A DNA stretch of 64,000 nucleotides from Leptodesmis sichuanensis A121. Its GTDB lineage: Bacteria; Cyanobacteriota; Cyanobacteriia; Leptolyngbyales; Leptolyngbyaceae. The notes beneath the pieces are model-generated. The model was not told the origin of the DNA. It saw only the letters and a list, made by a program, of their open reading frames with translations, and made no database searches. Each line of letters starts with the position of its first letter. Position 1 is the stretch's first letter. The stretch spans positions 3,038,001 through 3,102,000 of the forward strand of contig NZ_CP075171.1 of NCBI RefSeq assembly GCF_021379005.1, read 5' to 3'. The translations under genes were made by a program, and so were the position numbers. This document shows, piece by piece, positions 15,618-24,102 of the stretch.

Positions 15618-17255
15618 TCATTCTCTTGCTGGACTTGGTTTAATTGGGGTCTTGCAATAAAGATTGATTTGAGAATTGGGATTTAAGTTGCGATTAAAGT
15701 TGCCAAATACAAGTTCTTGATAGTTCTGGCGATCGAACCATTCAACTGATCGATCTAAGAAAATCTTATTCAGAAGAGGAAAGACAACAATACAAGCAAT
15801 ATCTTTTTTATCTGAAATAGTCTCCAAGGTCTGATAGTCATAAAACTTTTTGAGTTTTGCTGCTATCTGATCAATATCCTGGATTTCATAAGTTGACACA
15901 TACATATTAGGGCGATCGGCAGCATAATTAAGATATTTTTTAATGGAATAGTTCCACTCAAGGTAGATCATGGGATTTGTTACCAGCAGGATTTTATCCG
16001 CAGGGGTAGTTTTAGCAACAATGGTGGATAGCAGTCGATTCGTTGACCTACCTTCTAAAGCGAAAATGTGTGCTGCATTCCAGGTCGAGTGGAGACTTAG
16101 GGAGAGGCCGATCGCAATCAGCAACACAACAAACTTGCTCAGGTTCCTGGAATTTTGATTTAAATCTCGATAAATCCAAACCATTAAAAAGGAATAGGCA
16201 AAAATGCCTGGTAAGAGATAGCGCTGAGAGATGCCAGATTTTGCATACAGTACCACTTGAGGCACGGTAATAAGCAGGAACAGAGTGATGGGAGCGATGG
16301 CTTTTTTCAGGACCTGAGACAGTACTTTTTTCAGCAGAACAGGATTTCGTAATTGAGCAGCATCCGTAATCTGACTAAAGACCATCAGGCACAGACCAAT
16401 CAGAATAATCCACCAGTTGCCATGAGTACTGAGGCTGACTGTTGCCCTCCAAATTGCCTGGAAGTTGAATCCCTCAAAGCCTGCATACCCAATTTCTGGA
16501 GTTGTGCCAACGAAGTATTTGACAAATAATAACTCTGCCAGACAGACCAATAGGAGAACAGCGGTGGACAAGCTGTGTCTTAAGACTGCTTTTCGCCAGG
16601 AACCAACAACCGTTTTAGCCAACCAAATTTGCAAAAATGCGATCGCAGGCAGTAGCAGAATAAAATTCTCTTTGGACAAAGACATGAGAATGGCACAAAA
16701 AACTCCTGCGGCTTCATAGAGTCTGTTGTGTTTTGCGGCGGTAATACCAAGAGCAATTAACAGCAGACTCAGCGATAGCATGAAGGTTGCGATCGTTTCA
16801 GCAGGGCCAAGATACCACCAAACGGCTGACTGAGCGCCAAAGGTAATCAGAAATGCAAATATTAAAGCTTCTGGAATTGAAAATTTGAGCAGGCGACCAA
16901 AAATAAATAGAAAAAAGGTGGTGAAAACAGCCAGTAAGCCTGTGTAAATTGACCATAGAAAGAAGTGAATTCCTAGCAGCTTGGTCTGCAGAATGCGATG
17001 AATAAAGTAGAAGGTTCTAAACCGCCCAGTTGCATGATCCTCAACTAACCATTGCTGGATCACTTGCGGAACAGTCATTTGCTTAGTTGTCAGATGGTAA
17101 TGAATCGCGACAATGTCATGATCATCCATAAAGTGAAACCCAGAAAATAAAGTTCCACTGGTAATAAATATGAGAAACCAGAACGCTAGAATTCCCAGAA
17201 ATACAACCCAATTGGGATGAGTTTGAAAGCATGAAATTACTCTAGACTTCAACAT
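15618..17255 (-). CDS. polytopic membrane protein, GT-C-type glycosyltransferase-like
   Basis: The protein has 545 residues with about ten to twelve predicted membrane helices in the first 390 residues and a soluble C-terminal domain of about 150 residues. After the first helix comes FHFMDDHDIVAIHYH. An acidic DD/DHD motif in the first external loop is typical of GT-C glycosyltransferases, which use polyprenyl-phosphate sugars. I cannot assign a family beyond that. The 3' end runs into half of the CCAAGTCCAG repeat (about 15629-15645), which supplies the last codons before the stop. The ISL3 element lies 53 bp upstream of the start codon and may have displaced the native promoter. Confidence 0.65.
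   Translation of the reverse strand: MLKSRVISCFQTHPNWVVFLGILAFWFLIFITSGTLFSGFHFMDDHDIVAIHYHLTTKQMTVPQVIQQWLVEDHATGRFRTFYFIHRILQTKLLGIHFFLWSIYTGLLAVFTTFFLFIFGRLLKFSIPEALIFAFLITFGAQSAVWWYLGPAETIATFMLSLSLLLIALGITAAKHNRLYEAAGVFCAILMSLSKENFILLLPAIAFLQIWLAKTVVGSWRKAVLRHSLSTAVLLLVCLAELLFVKYFVGTTPEIGYAGFEGFNFQAIWRATVSLSTHGNWWIILIGLCLMVFSQITDAAQLRNPVLLKKVLSQVLKKAIAPITLFLLITVPQVVLYAKSGISQRYLLPGIFAYSFLMVWIYRDLNQNSRNLSKFVVLLIAIGLSLSLHSTWNAAHIFALEGRSTNRLLSTIVAKTTPADKILLVTNPMIYLEWNYSIKKYLNYAADRPNMYVSTYEIQDIDQIAAKLKKFYDYQTLETISDKKDIACIVVFPLLNKIFLDRSVEWFDRQNYQELVFGNFNRNLNPNSQINLYCKTPIKPSPARE
15625..15646 (-). repeat. half copy of the CCAAGTCCAG family at the end of the membrane-protein gene
   Basis: The reverse strand reads TTAAACCAAGTCCAGCAAGA, matching the left end of copies at 49827, 56653 and 61957. 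Only this arm is present. Confidence 0.5.
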
Positions 17256-17342
17256 CAGCCGATAGACCTAATTATTGGTAGGATGGGTTGGCAAAGCGTA
17301 AACCTATTGGTTCTCCCGTTAGTACTGTGATAACTTTATTTA

Positions 17343-18285
17343 GAGACTGTTTGTAAATGACTATTAAGCAGTTTTTGCATTCCATGTTCGACGATTCTTT
17401 GTTAATCTCCGCAGCATTAACCGAATCATGACGACATAAATCATTCCCTCGTGATTTTCAGGCAACCGTTCATAGTCCCGCATGAGGATGCGAGCATTTT
17501 CTAGCCAACTCCAAGTCCGTTCGACAATCCAACGTTTCGATTCGACTTGAAAGCCTTTCGCGTCCGATGCTCGTTGACTCAACTCGACTTCAACCAATCG
17601 CTGCTGCTGACCAAAAAAGTGCTGAATCAATGCCCCCAAATCCCCTCGGTATCCTTGGTCTGCCAGGACTTTGGTAATCCGCCCAAACATCTCTAACACC
17701 CAGACCAAAACGGCAGGGGCCGCCTTCACATCCGGGGTGTTGGCAGCAGTGACATAACACCCTAACACGAGTCCCACTACATCCACCACGATATGGCGTT
17801 TACGTCCTTTCACTTTCTTGTTGCCATCTACACCCTGTTCCTCTCCGCCTCGTTGTCCAAGTTTGACGGACTGGCTATCGATGATCGTTAAACTCGGTTC
17901 TTTCTCTCGTCCTTCACTGACCCGAACTTGTTGCACTAAAACTGAGTTGATCTGTTCCCAGATCCCGAGCCGGATCCACAGACGATAGTAGCCATAGACC
18001 GTTTGCCAGGCCGGAAATTCCCTGGGTAAGGCACGCCATTTGACCCCGTTATCCGCTCGATAGAAGATGGCATTGAGTACCTCTCGCAAATCCACTTCTC
18101 GCAGCTTGCCAACGGGCTTCTCACCGGGTAACAGGGGGGCAATCACTTGCCATTCCCGGTCTGTAAGGTCTGTGTCATAGTAGGGCTGACTCATAAGCGA
18201 ACGCTTCGTTGGATCGGTTTTCTTTGATATCCCTCATCCCCTGACTAAAGTGTCACCCGCTTCATATATGTTTACAAACAGTCTC
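17343..18285 (-). mobile_element. IS5-family insertion sequence nested in the ISL3 element
   Basis: Perfect 15-bp terminal inverted repeats GAGACTGTTTGTAAA lie at 17343-17357 and 18271-18285. The flanking triplet TTA (17340-17342 and 18286-18288) is a 3-bp target duplication, as in the IS1031-type branch of IS5. The right TTA is the reverse complement of the ISL3 transposase stop codon TAA, so the insertion left that frame intact. Confidence 0.92.
17364..18194 (-). CDS. IS5-family transposase
   Basis: The protein has 276 residues and is full length for a single-frame IS5 transposase. The N-terminus YDTDLTDREWQVIAPLLPGE and FYRADNGVKWRALPREFPAW is the DUF4096-type start. DDE catalytic residues are visible: first Asp in SLTIIDSQSVKLGQRGG, second Asp in KVLADQGYRG, and Glu in RWIVERTWSWLENARIL. 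It cuts and rejoins the 15-bp element ends. No frameshift or stop is seen, so the element may still be active. Confidence 0.95.
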   Translation of the reverse strand: MSQPYYDTDLTDREWQVIAPLLPGEKPVGKLREVDLREVLNAIFYRADNGVKWRALPREFPAWQTVYGYYRLWIRLGIWEQINSVLVQQVRVSEGREKEPSLTIIDSQSVKLGQRGGEEQGVDGNKKVKGRKRHIVVDVVGLVLGCYVTAANTPDVKAAPAVLVWVLEMFGRITKVLADQGYRGDLGALIQHFFGQQQRLVEVELSQRASDAKGFQVESKRWIVERTWSWLENARILMRDYERLPENHEGMIYVVMIRLMLRRLTKNRRTWNAKTA

Positions 18286-19439
18286 TTAATCAGAGAAGCA
18301 GGCTAATAGTCTTTCTCGAAAATTGTTGAAATTGACAAAGCCATAAGCTTGCCGTTTAATCAATTTAATTCGGTTGTTGATTCCCTCCATTGCGCCACTC
18401 GTTGTGCGATTCCGAAAGTAGTTGCTAATCCCATCTAAATGGTTACGAATCGTTGTGCTTGCTTCACTATAGACGACTCGCGCTTGATCGAGCCACCCTT
18501 GGATCTGACGCTTGCCTTCCTCAACGGTTAATGGTTGTTCATAAATCGCGCGAAACTCTTCTTTCCACTCATAGGCTTTTCCTAATCGCTTTGACCGTTT
18601 CAGAATCTCTTCTAACTTTGTCTTTTCTTCTGCTGTTAAATCCTTGCCATTCTTGAGCAAAATGAATTTGCCACCTCGGTCTGATACACCCGATTGTCTA
18701 CGAATTTTATTTAACTCCTCATTGACTAATTTCATGACATGAAAGCGGTCAATCACTACCACGGCATTGGGAAACACTTTCTTGACTACCTTTGGGAACC
18801 CTCCCCACATATCCACGCTCACCTCTTCAACTTTTGCACGCACCTCTATGGGCTGCTGCTTCAGGGTTTCAATAATGTCTTCCTGTTGGTGACTGTCAAT
18901 CACTTCAATCAATTTCCCGGCCTCAACGTCGCCGATAACGGTGGCGAAGTTTTGATGCCCTTTCCGCTTGCTGATTTCATCAATCCCAATGCGTTTGACT
19001 CCTGCCCATCCCGTGTTTTTTTCTGTGCATACTGATGCTTGAAAATCCCTTCAATGCGCTCAAAGCTTAATCCTTCTACGCGACCCACTTGCTCCATACT
19101 TGACAGTTGTACTTGCTGGTAAATATGCTCCTCATAGCGTCGAGTGTACTGCCGTCCTGCGTCCATAAATGTCAATGACTCAGTAAAATAACGTTGGCAA
19201 TCACGACAATAAAACTGACGACGAGGAATTTTCAAATAAGTGACTTGGCCAAAAATCGATAGGTCTCGAATCAAAATCGGACGGTTTTGATGCAACTCTG
19301 AACTTAATTTCTTACAGTGTGGACAGCTAGATTCTTGATTGAGCAAGCGCAACTTTAAGTACACTTCATTGTCTTTTTGAATGCAATTTTCAACCGTAAC
19401 GTGAGGGAAGTTAAGCAATCTATCAAGATGTATGTCCAT
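18286..19439 (-). CDS. ISL3-family transposase, split by a frameshift at an A7 run
   Basis: Two overlapping frames make one protein. The first (from ATG 19439) has the N-terminal zinc-ribbon, SCPHCKKLSSE and FYCRDCQRYFTE, and continues to FKHQYAQKK. The second frame carries RIGIDEISKRKGHQNFATVI and VVVIDRFHVMKLVNEELNKI, and ends with SGAMEGINNRIKLIKRQAYG near the stop at 18286; these hold the two Asp and the Glu of the DDE site. The shift lies at seven A residues (T run 19016-19022): one additional A gives the expected ISL3 reading. This is either an inactivating loss of one A or expression by polymerase slippage. The stop codon abuts the nested IS5. Confidence 0.88.
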
Positions 19440-19504
19440 TGGCGCAATCCCTGACTGAAAGTATCATATTATACGATTTTCACCCCGGATCCGGAAGAGC
19501 CAAC

Positions 19505-21733
19505 CTATTTAGAACGTTGGCACATTTCTTTGTAAGCCTGTTCCATCTCACGGGTAAACTGCTTCGCATTCCAGAGAGGCGCAGTGCGGCGGGACTGGAG
19601 CAGTTGCCAGTGAATCTGTTGCCGGAGGGTAGCATCCGTTCCCAGCCGCACGCCCCATTCCACATATTCCGCATCTGTCCAGGCAATTCCTGCTTTCACC
19701 CCGACATTCATCAGCATCGTATAGCTGTTGCGGGCGGCGAACTGTTCACCTACCCGCGTTACCAAAGGAATGCCCATCCACAATGTTTCCAGCGTTGTCG
19801 TAGCGCCGTTATAGGGATAGGTATCCAGCACCACATCCGCGATCGCTAAGTTAGCCCGATGTTCTGCTTCTCTGGCTGTATTGGCAAGAAAACGCAGGCG
19901 ATCAGGATTTACTCCTTCTTCCTCTGCTATGTGAGCAAAGAACTCCTGAATTGATTTTTCATCGGCAAACCCTTTGATGAAAAAGTAACTATTGGGAACT
20001 TGCTTCAGGATTTGCATTTGCAGTCTGACGGTATCGCGATGTCGTTTACAGCCACTTTGAGAACTGAGATACACGATCGCATCAGCCGGAACTCCCAGAT
20101 CATCTCGCCGCAGTGTTGGCACCTCAACTTCAAACCCATCTACGGCGATGTAGGTATTCGGCAATCGCCAGATGGTTTCCGGGTAATACTCCTGTGCCCA
20201 ATCGGGAAGCACGTAAGGGTCAGCAATGAAGTAATCGATCGTAGAAATCCCGGCGGCATCCCAGCCTAGCCAGGTGGCCTGTACGGGAGCTGGTTTCAGG
20301 GCCATAATTTCGCAGGTCACATCCAGAGTCAGGCTATCCAGATCAATCAAAATATCCAGATCGTCTGCGTAGATGCGATCGGCCAGATCATGTGGATTAT
20401 CTGGACAGTCGATTCCCATACGACAGGTATGCTCCATCTGGCTGAGATACCAGTCGTTCAGATAATCCCCTGGCCGATTAATGATGAAATAGCCATGCAG
20501 ATCCACCTGATCGCGATCGTGATACTGCAACAGCCAGCGAGCCAGCCAGCCGACAGAGTGTTGCAGCATACAGTGAGAAACATAACCCACCTTCAGCCGT
20601 CGATCGGAGGTTGTGACCTTTGCAGAAGCTGCCCTGGACTGGCGATAGTGAGCAATGCGCTGACTGGCATACTGCTCCACATTCCTCTGGCAAAACTGCA
20701 TCACCTGATTCTGGATCGTGCGATTTTGCCGCAGGTCATCCGAGAAGTAGGGAAAGTAAAACGGTGAATTGAACAGCCGCACCGCGTAACCGGAACGCAG
20801 ATCGACAGGCTGCTCTGCACATAAAGTTGCCAGTAATTGACGATGATCGGCGATCGCCGCGACTGATTCTTCCCATCGTCCGCCTGCTGATACCAAGGCC
20901 CGCAGCAGCAGTTTATTGGAGAAGGTTTTTTCTATGGTTTGCTCCGCTAACGCCAGGTGGGACTGGGCCACTGCGATCGCCAGATCATATTCTTGGGCTT
21001 TCTGATAGAAAACAGACAGGTTCCATAACACTTCCAGATTATCCGGATCCAACTTCCGGTACTCCTCGAACAGATGAGCTGCTAACAGGGGGTAGCGTAG
21101 GGTATAAGCAATTTTCATCCCCGCCGCAATCAGAAGTTGTAACAGCGCATCGGTAGCGGATAGGTGCTGGAAACAGGCGGCTGTAAACTCAACGGCGATT
21201 TTGTCCGGCGGTAGACGATCCAGAACGACTTCCAGCGTTTTTGATAAGAGCGTGACAGGTACACCCCCTTGAAAGGCTTCTAAAACTGGAATCACGTTCC
21301 ATTCTCGGATTTCGTCTCCGGTTAATTGCTCTAAGGCCGCAGAAAGCTGGATGAGATGGAGCAGATTTGTCAGGTTTTCGGGAAAAATCTCCCGTAAATG
21401 CTGACGAATCACCCAGGCTAATTGATGGTTATTGAGGGCTTGCTGGCGATCGGCTTCTGTTTCCAACACTTGCATTAGTTCTGCCGCCCACTGGTCGATC
21501 TCATCCGATTCTCCCTCTGCCAGAGCGACTAACCAGGTTGCCTGAGCTTCAGCCTCTTCTCCCTGCAGCAACAGCATTAATCCTAAATGCCAGTAATGGG
21601 ATTTGACCTCCGGTTCTGCGTCAATAGCCTGACTGTACAACTCTACAGCTTTCCTATACTGACCCTGTTGCCAGCAGTTCAGCGCTTGCTCATGCCAATT
21701 AACGATCGTGCCAACTGGGGATTCAGAACTCAT
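19505..21733 (-). CDS. OGT/SPINDLY-like glycosyltransferase (GT41-type) with TPR N-terminus
   Basis: The protein has 742 residues from the ATG at 21733; a TTG at 21772 would add 13. The first half is TPR-like (WHEQALNCWQQGQYRKAVEL, then LWNLSVFYQKAQEYDLAIAV). The second half matches bacterial O-GlcNAc-transferase-like proteins: KVGYVSHCMLQHSVGWL, DILIDLDSLT, PVQATWLGWDAAGISTIDYF, VYLSSQSGCKRH, FLANTAREAEHRANLAIADV and LDTYPYNGATTTLETLWMGI. Such enzymes transfer sugars to protein Ser/Thr or act in glycan synthesis; the acceptor here is unknown. The stop codon lies inside the target duplication of the ISL3 element, so the C-terminus is unchanged by the insertion. Confidence 0.88.
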   Translation of the reverse strand: MSSESPVGTIVNWHEQALNCWQQGQYRKAVELYSQAIDAEPEVKSHYWHLGLMLLLQGEEAEAQATWLVALAEGESDEIDQWAAELMQVLETEADRQQALNNHQLAWVIRQHLREIFPENLTNLLHLIQLSAALEQLTGDEIREWNVIPVLEAFQGGVPVTLLSKTLEVVLDRLPPDKIAVEFTAACFQHLSATDALLQLLIAAGMKIAYTLRYPLLAAHLFEEYRKLDPDNLEVLWNLSVFYQKAQEYDLAIAVAQSHLALAEQTIEKTFSNKLLLRALVSAGGRWEESVAAIADHRQLLATLCAEQPVDLRSGYAVRLFNSPFYFPYFSDDLRQNRTIQNQVMQFCQRNVEQYASQRIAHYRQSRAASAKVTTSDRRLKVGYVSHCMLQHSVGWLARWLLQYHDRDQVDLHGYFIINRPGDYLNDWYLSQMEHTCRMGIDCPDNPHDLADRIYADDLDILIDLDSLTLDVTCEIMALKPAPVQATWLGWDAAGISTIDYFIADPYVLPDWAQEYYPETIWRLPNTYIAVDGFEVEVPTLRRDDLGVPADAIVYLSSQSGCKRHRDTVRLQMQILKQVPNSYFFIKGFADEKSIQEFFAHIAEEEGVNPDRLRFLANTAREAEHRANLAIADVVLDTYPYNGATTTLETLWMGIPLVTRVGEQFAARNSYTMLMNVGVKAGIAWTDAEYVEWGVRLGTDATLRQQIHWQLLQSRRTAPLWNAKQFTREMEQAYKEMCQRSK

Positions 21734-21772
21734 AGGACTAACCAAACTTACAGGTAGGGGGATAAGCGTCAA

Positions 21773-22103
21773 CGTAACGCACCGCTATAGTTTGCACCAT
21801 TCAAGTACAAAACTTACAGTCTGACCGAGATCTCCGGGTTCTGCATCAAGTCCTCTACCGAGGATAGGCAGAGCCTGGCACGCCCATTCAAATCAGCCAG
21901 AATGACCGGATGGGCACGGTGTTTCCCTTTGCTCATCCTACGTTTTTTCCAATTTGCAAGCAGTCTATTGCGCGAAGCGATGGAGCATATCCTTAAGGCA
22001 GTGTTCTAACCTTAGTGACGACTGCGATCACTTGCCAGGTTCTGACAGAACAATTCCTTGCCGCAGGGCAGTAAGGGTTCAGTGACATCGTGTTCATGCG
22101 AAA
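21773..22103. other. spacer between lptC and the OGT-like gene
   Basis: It contains one short open frame (listed separately) and otherwise nothing recognised. It must hold the promoter of the OGT-like gene. Confidence 0.4.
21814..21936 (-). CDS. 40-codon open frame, possibly a gene fragment
   Basis: ATG at 21936 gives MSKGKHRAHPVILADLNGRA, then RLCLSSVEDLMQNPEISVRL and TAA. The composition is protein-like, and the frame stays open a little upstream (ANWKKRR). I do not recognise it; it could be a remnant of a larger gene or chance. Confidence 0.22.
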   Translation of the reverse strand: MSKGKHRAHPVILADLNGRARLCLSSVEDLMQNPEISVRL

Positions 22104-23288
22104 TTAAGGGATGAACTCCGTTACCACTCGCCCCCCGCTAACGATCACCTGTTGGTCTTTAATGCCACCTGTGGCTTTTGGCCCACTGACATTGAGCGGG
22201 GGGGTAGCCTGACGATAGGTGACATTGCCATCGGCCTCAAATGCTTGAGTATCGAGATTCCAGACCAGGCGATCGGCCTTGACAAAGGATTGCCGGGGGC
22301 CACCGGAGCCGTTCACGTTACCCACCAGATTCAGAATTTTAGTATTCAAGTTCAGATCGCCCTGATTTCCCACCAGTGTGAAGCCTTCCCTAGAATTGAC
22401 GATCGTAATCGGTTGAGTAGAGGAAATAATTCTTTCTTTGATTCGCCAGAGCACTTGATTCCCAGAAACCTGCAGCGGCGGATTGGTAATAGAGACTTGA
22501 GCGGTCTGTTTCAGCGTTACCACTTGAGTTTTGATATCCATTTCCCCACTGGCGGCTGTGGCTCGATCGCTGACTACCTTGTTCTCATAACGCTCGACCT
22601 GCAGTGGGCGATCGCTCAACAGTTTCTGTTTTTCCACCAGCCACACGACTCGCTCAGCCGCGAACTTGGCCGCTGGATCTTGGGCCTCTGCCACCACCTT
22701 GCCTTCCAGTTCTAGCCGCCGTTTTCGGGTTAAATACTTACCTGCCTGAGCCGACGCTTTCACATTCTTGCGAGTACCGGATACGGTGTTGCGGATCAGT
22801 ACTATATCTTCCCTGGGTCGCCATTCCAATTCATTTCCCTGCATGGTTAGCCCATCGCGGGTATCCACGGCCTTGATATTTCCTCTCAAGAAAATCCGCT
22901 GACCATCCTGAAATATCTCTCCACCGTCGGCAGAGACCTTGAGAATCGCTTTGCCATCCTGGTAAAACTCACCCTTGGGTTTCTGAATCTTTGCCCTTTT
23001 TTTATCTCGACTATAGCTGGCTTGTTCGGCTTTCACCTTCCACCACAAGCGGCCTTGTTTATCAAACTCTTCCAGCGTGACGGCGTTAAAAGTCAGATCC
23101 GTATCAAAATTTTCCTTCTCAAGACTTTGAGTATCCTCCGCCAGCTTTTTTTGAGCGCGGTTAAAGTTGCCACAGCCTCCTGTAACTATGGTTAGAGTTG
23201 TGATCAATAGTCCCAGCGTCAGCAGGTTGACCCAAGGCCAGGATTTAGATCGCAACGAACGGCTCAAACGAATCACCAATGGCTTCAC
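22104..23288 (-). CDS. lptC: LptC-like LPS-transport periplasmic protein (long cyanobacterial form)
   Basis: The protein has 394 residues, about twice the length of E. coli LptC and usual for cyanobacterial versions. An N-terminal membrane segment (about 19-38) ends in IVTGGCGN, a possible lipobox. The LptC/OstA-like jellyroll repeats follow: FNAVTLEEFDKQGRLWWKVK, then SYSRDKKRAKIQKPKGEFYQ, GKAILKVSADGGEIFQDGQR and IFLRGNIKAVDTRDGLTMQG. A second set of similar strands follows (RIKERIISSTQPITIVNS, LVGNVNGS). LptC accepts lipopolysaccharide from LptBFG and passes it to the LptA bridge. The LabA-like gene lies 98 bp upstream on the same strand. Confidence 0.85.
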   Translation of the reverse strand: MKPLVIRLSRSLRSKSWPWVNLLTLGLLITTLTIVTGGCGNFNRAQKKLAEDTQSLEKENFDTDLTFNAVTLEEFDKQGRLWWKVKAEQASYSRDKKRAKIQKPKGEFYQDGKAILKVSADGGEIFQDGQRIFLRGNIKAVDTRDGLTMQGNELEWRPREDIVLIRNTVSGTRKNVKASAQAGKYLTRKRRLELEGKVVAEAQDPAAKFAAERVVWLVEKQKLLSDRPLQVERYENKVVSDRATAASGEMDIKTQVVTLKQTAQVSITNPPLQVSGNQVLWRIKERIISSTQPITIVNSREGFTLVGNQGDLNLNTKILNLVGNVNGSGGPRQSFVKADRLVWNLDTQAFEADGNVTYRQATPPLNVSGPKATGGIKDQQVIVSGGRVVTEFIP

Positions 23289-23386
23289 TTACTGGACTTT
23301 GGACATTAGACCACAAAACCCGGCCAAAAGTTCACGGGTCAGAATGGCATATCAGAAGGAGGAAAGAAGGCTTTTATCAGCAGAAT

Positions 23387-24001
23387 TCAGTCTTCTTGTA
23401 TGTCATCGATCAAGCCAATGCTGGACAGAGGCCGATAGGTATAACTCCGAGAAATTTTCTGGATATCTTCCTTAATGCTGTCCAGGTCAATGTAGCGGTC
23501 TGCAACATTGATCAGGCTGTCACTGGTCATCGATCGCAGGCTCACCACTTCAACCCTAACTCCCCGGTAGCTCACGGCATTCACGGCATAGGCCAGATCA
23601 CCGTCCCCACTGACCAATACCGCTGTGTCGTAGGATCCGACAAGGGACATCATATCCACCGCGATCTCTACATCCAGATTGGCTTTTTTGGAGCCGTCGG
23701 GCAGTTGCACCAGATCCTTAGAAATCACCCGATACCCATTGCGACGCATCCACAGCAGAAATCCCTGTTGTTTCTCATTCGTGCGATCGACTCCAGTGTA
23801 GAAAAACGATCGCAACAGGCGGGAACCCGCTGTTAGGCGACAAAGGAGTTTGGTGTAATCAATTTCAATTCCCAGTTGTAAAGCCGCATAGAAAAGATTG
23901 GAGCCATCAATAAAAATAGCAACCCGGCCCCGATTCTCCAATACCTGTTGCGGTGTAAAAACCGATTCATTCGTTTCATAATTGTGATTGCTGTTTAACA
24001 T
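23387..24001 (-). CDS. NYN-domain protein (LabA/DUF88 family)
   Basis: The protein has 204 residues. The PIN-like NYN fold shows the expected acidic residues: RVAIFIDGSNLFYAALQLG (first Asp, about residue 32), ANLDVEIAVDMMSLVGSYDT and LVSGDGDLAYAVNAVSYRG. NYN proteins are predicted RNA-processing nucleases. In Synechococcus elongatus, LabA takes part in negative feedback on circadian gene expression, but several paralogues exist in cyanobacteria, so this may not be the clock-linked one. The gene lies between metG (start 1.7 kb upstream on the same strand) and lptC. Confidence 0.87.
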   Translation of the reverse strand: MLNSNHNYETNESVFTPQQVLENRGRVAIFIDGSNLFYAALQLGIEIDYTKLLCRLTAGSRLLRSFFYTGVDRTNEKQQGFLLWMRRNGYRVISKDLVQLPDGSKKANLDVEIAVDMMSLVGSYDTAVLVSGDGDLAYAVNAVSYRGVRVEVVSLRSMTSDSLINVADRYIDLDSIKEDIQKISRSYTYRPLSSIGLIDDIQED

Positions 24002-24102
24002 AGCGAGATAGCCTCAGTTTATTAAATGTACGGTTTGTTTATGGCTGGTGGGGGTTATTGAGTAACTAAAATAACTCAGAGCGTTTGAGTAGAAACAGTT
24101 TC

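Larger units (their letters stand above)
17309..19501 (-). mobile_element. ISL3-family insertion sequence with exact 8-bp target duplication, interrupted by an IS5 element
   Basis: The ends are GGTTCTCCCGTTAGTACTGT (left, reading inward) and GGCTCTTCCGGATCCGGGGT (right, reverse strand reading inward). They are imperfect inverted repeats sharing the GG-x-TCT-x-CCG start and a later GTGA. The flanks are AACCTATT at 17301-17308 and AACCTATT at 19502-19509, an exact 8-bp direct repeat, the duplication size typical of ISL3. Without the nested element the IS is about 1.25 kb. The right-hand duplication contains the TAG stop of the OGT-like gene. Confidence 0.9.

Noticed and set aside
19010-19025. 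Canonical A-AAA-AAC programmed minus-one frameshift heptamer in the ISL3 transposase
   Set aside because: The heptamer sequence is present but not in the required codon phase of the upstream frame, so ordinary programmed slippage is not supported; loss of a base or transcriptional slippage fits better.
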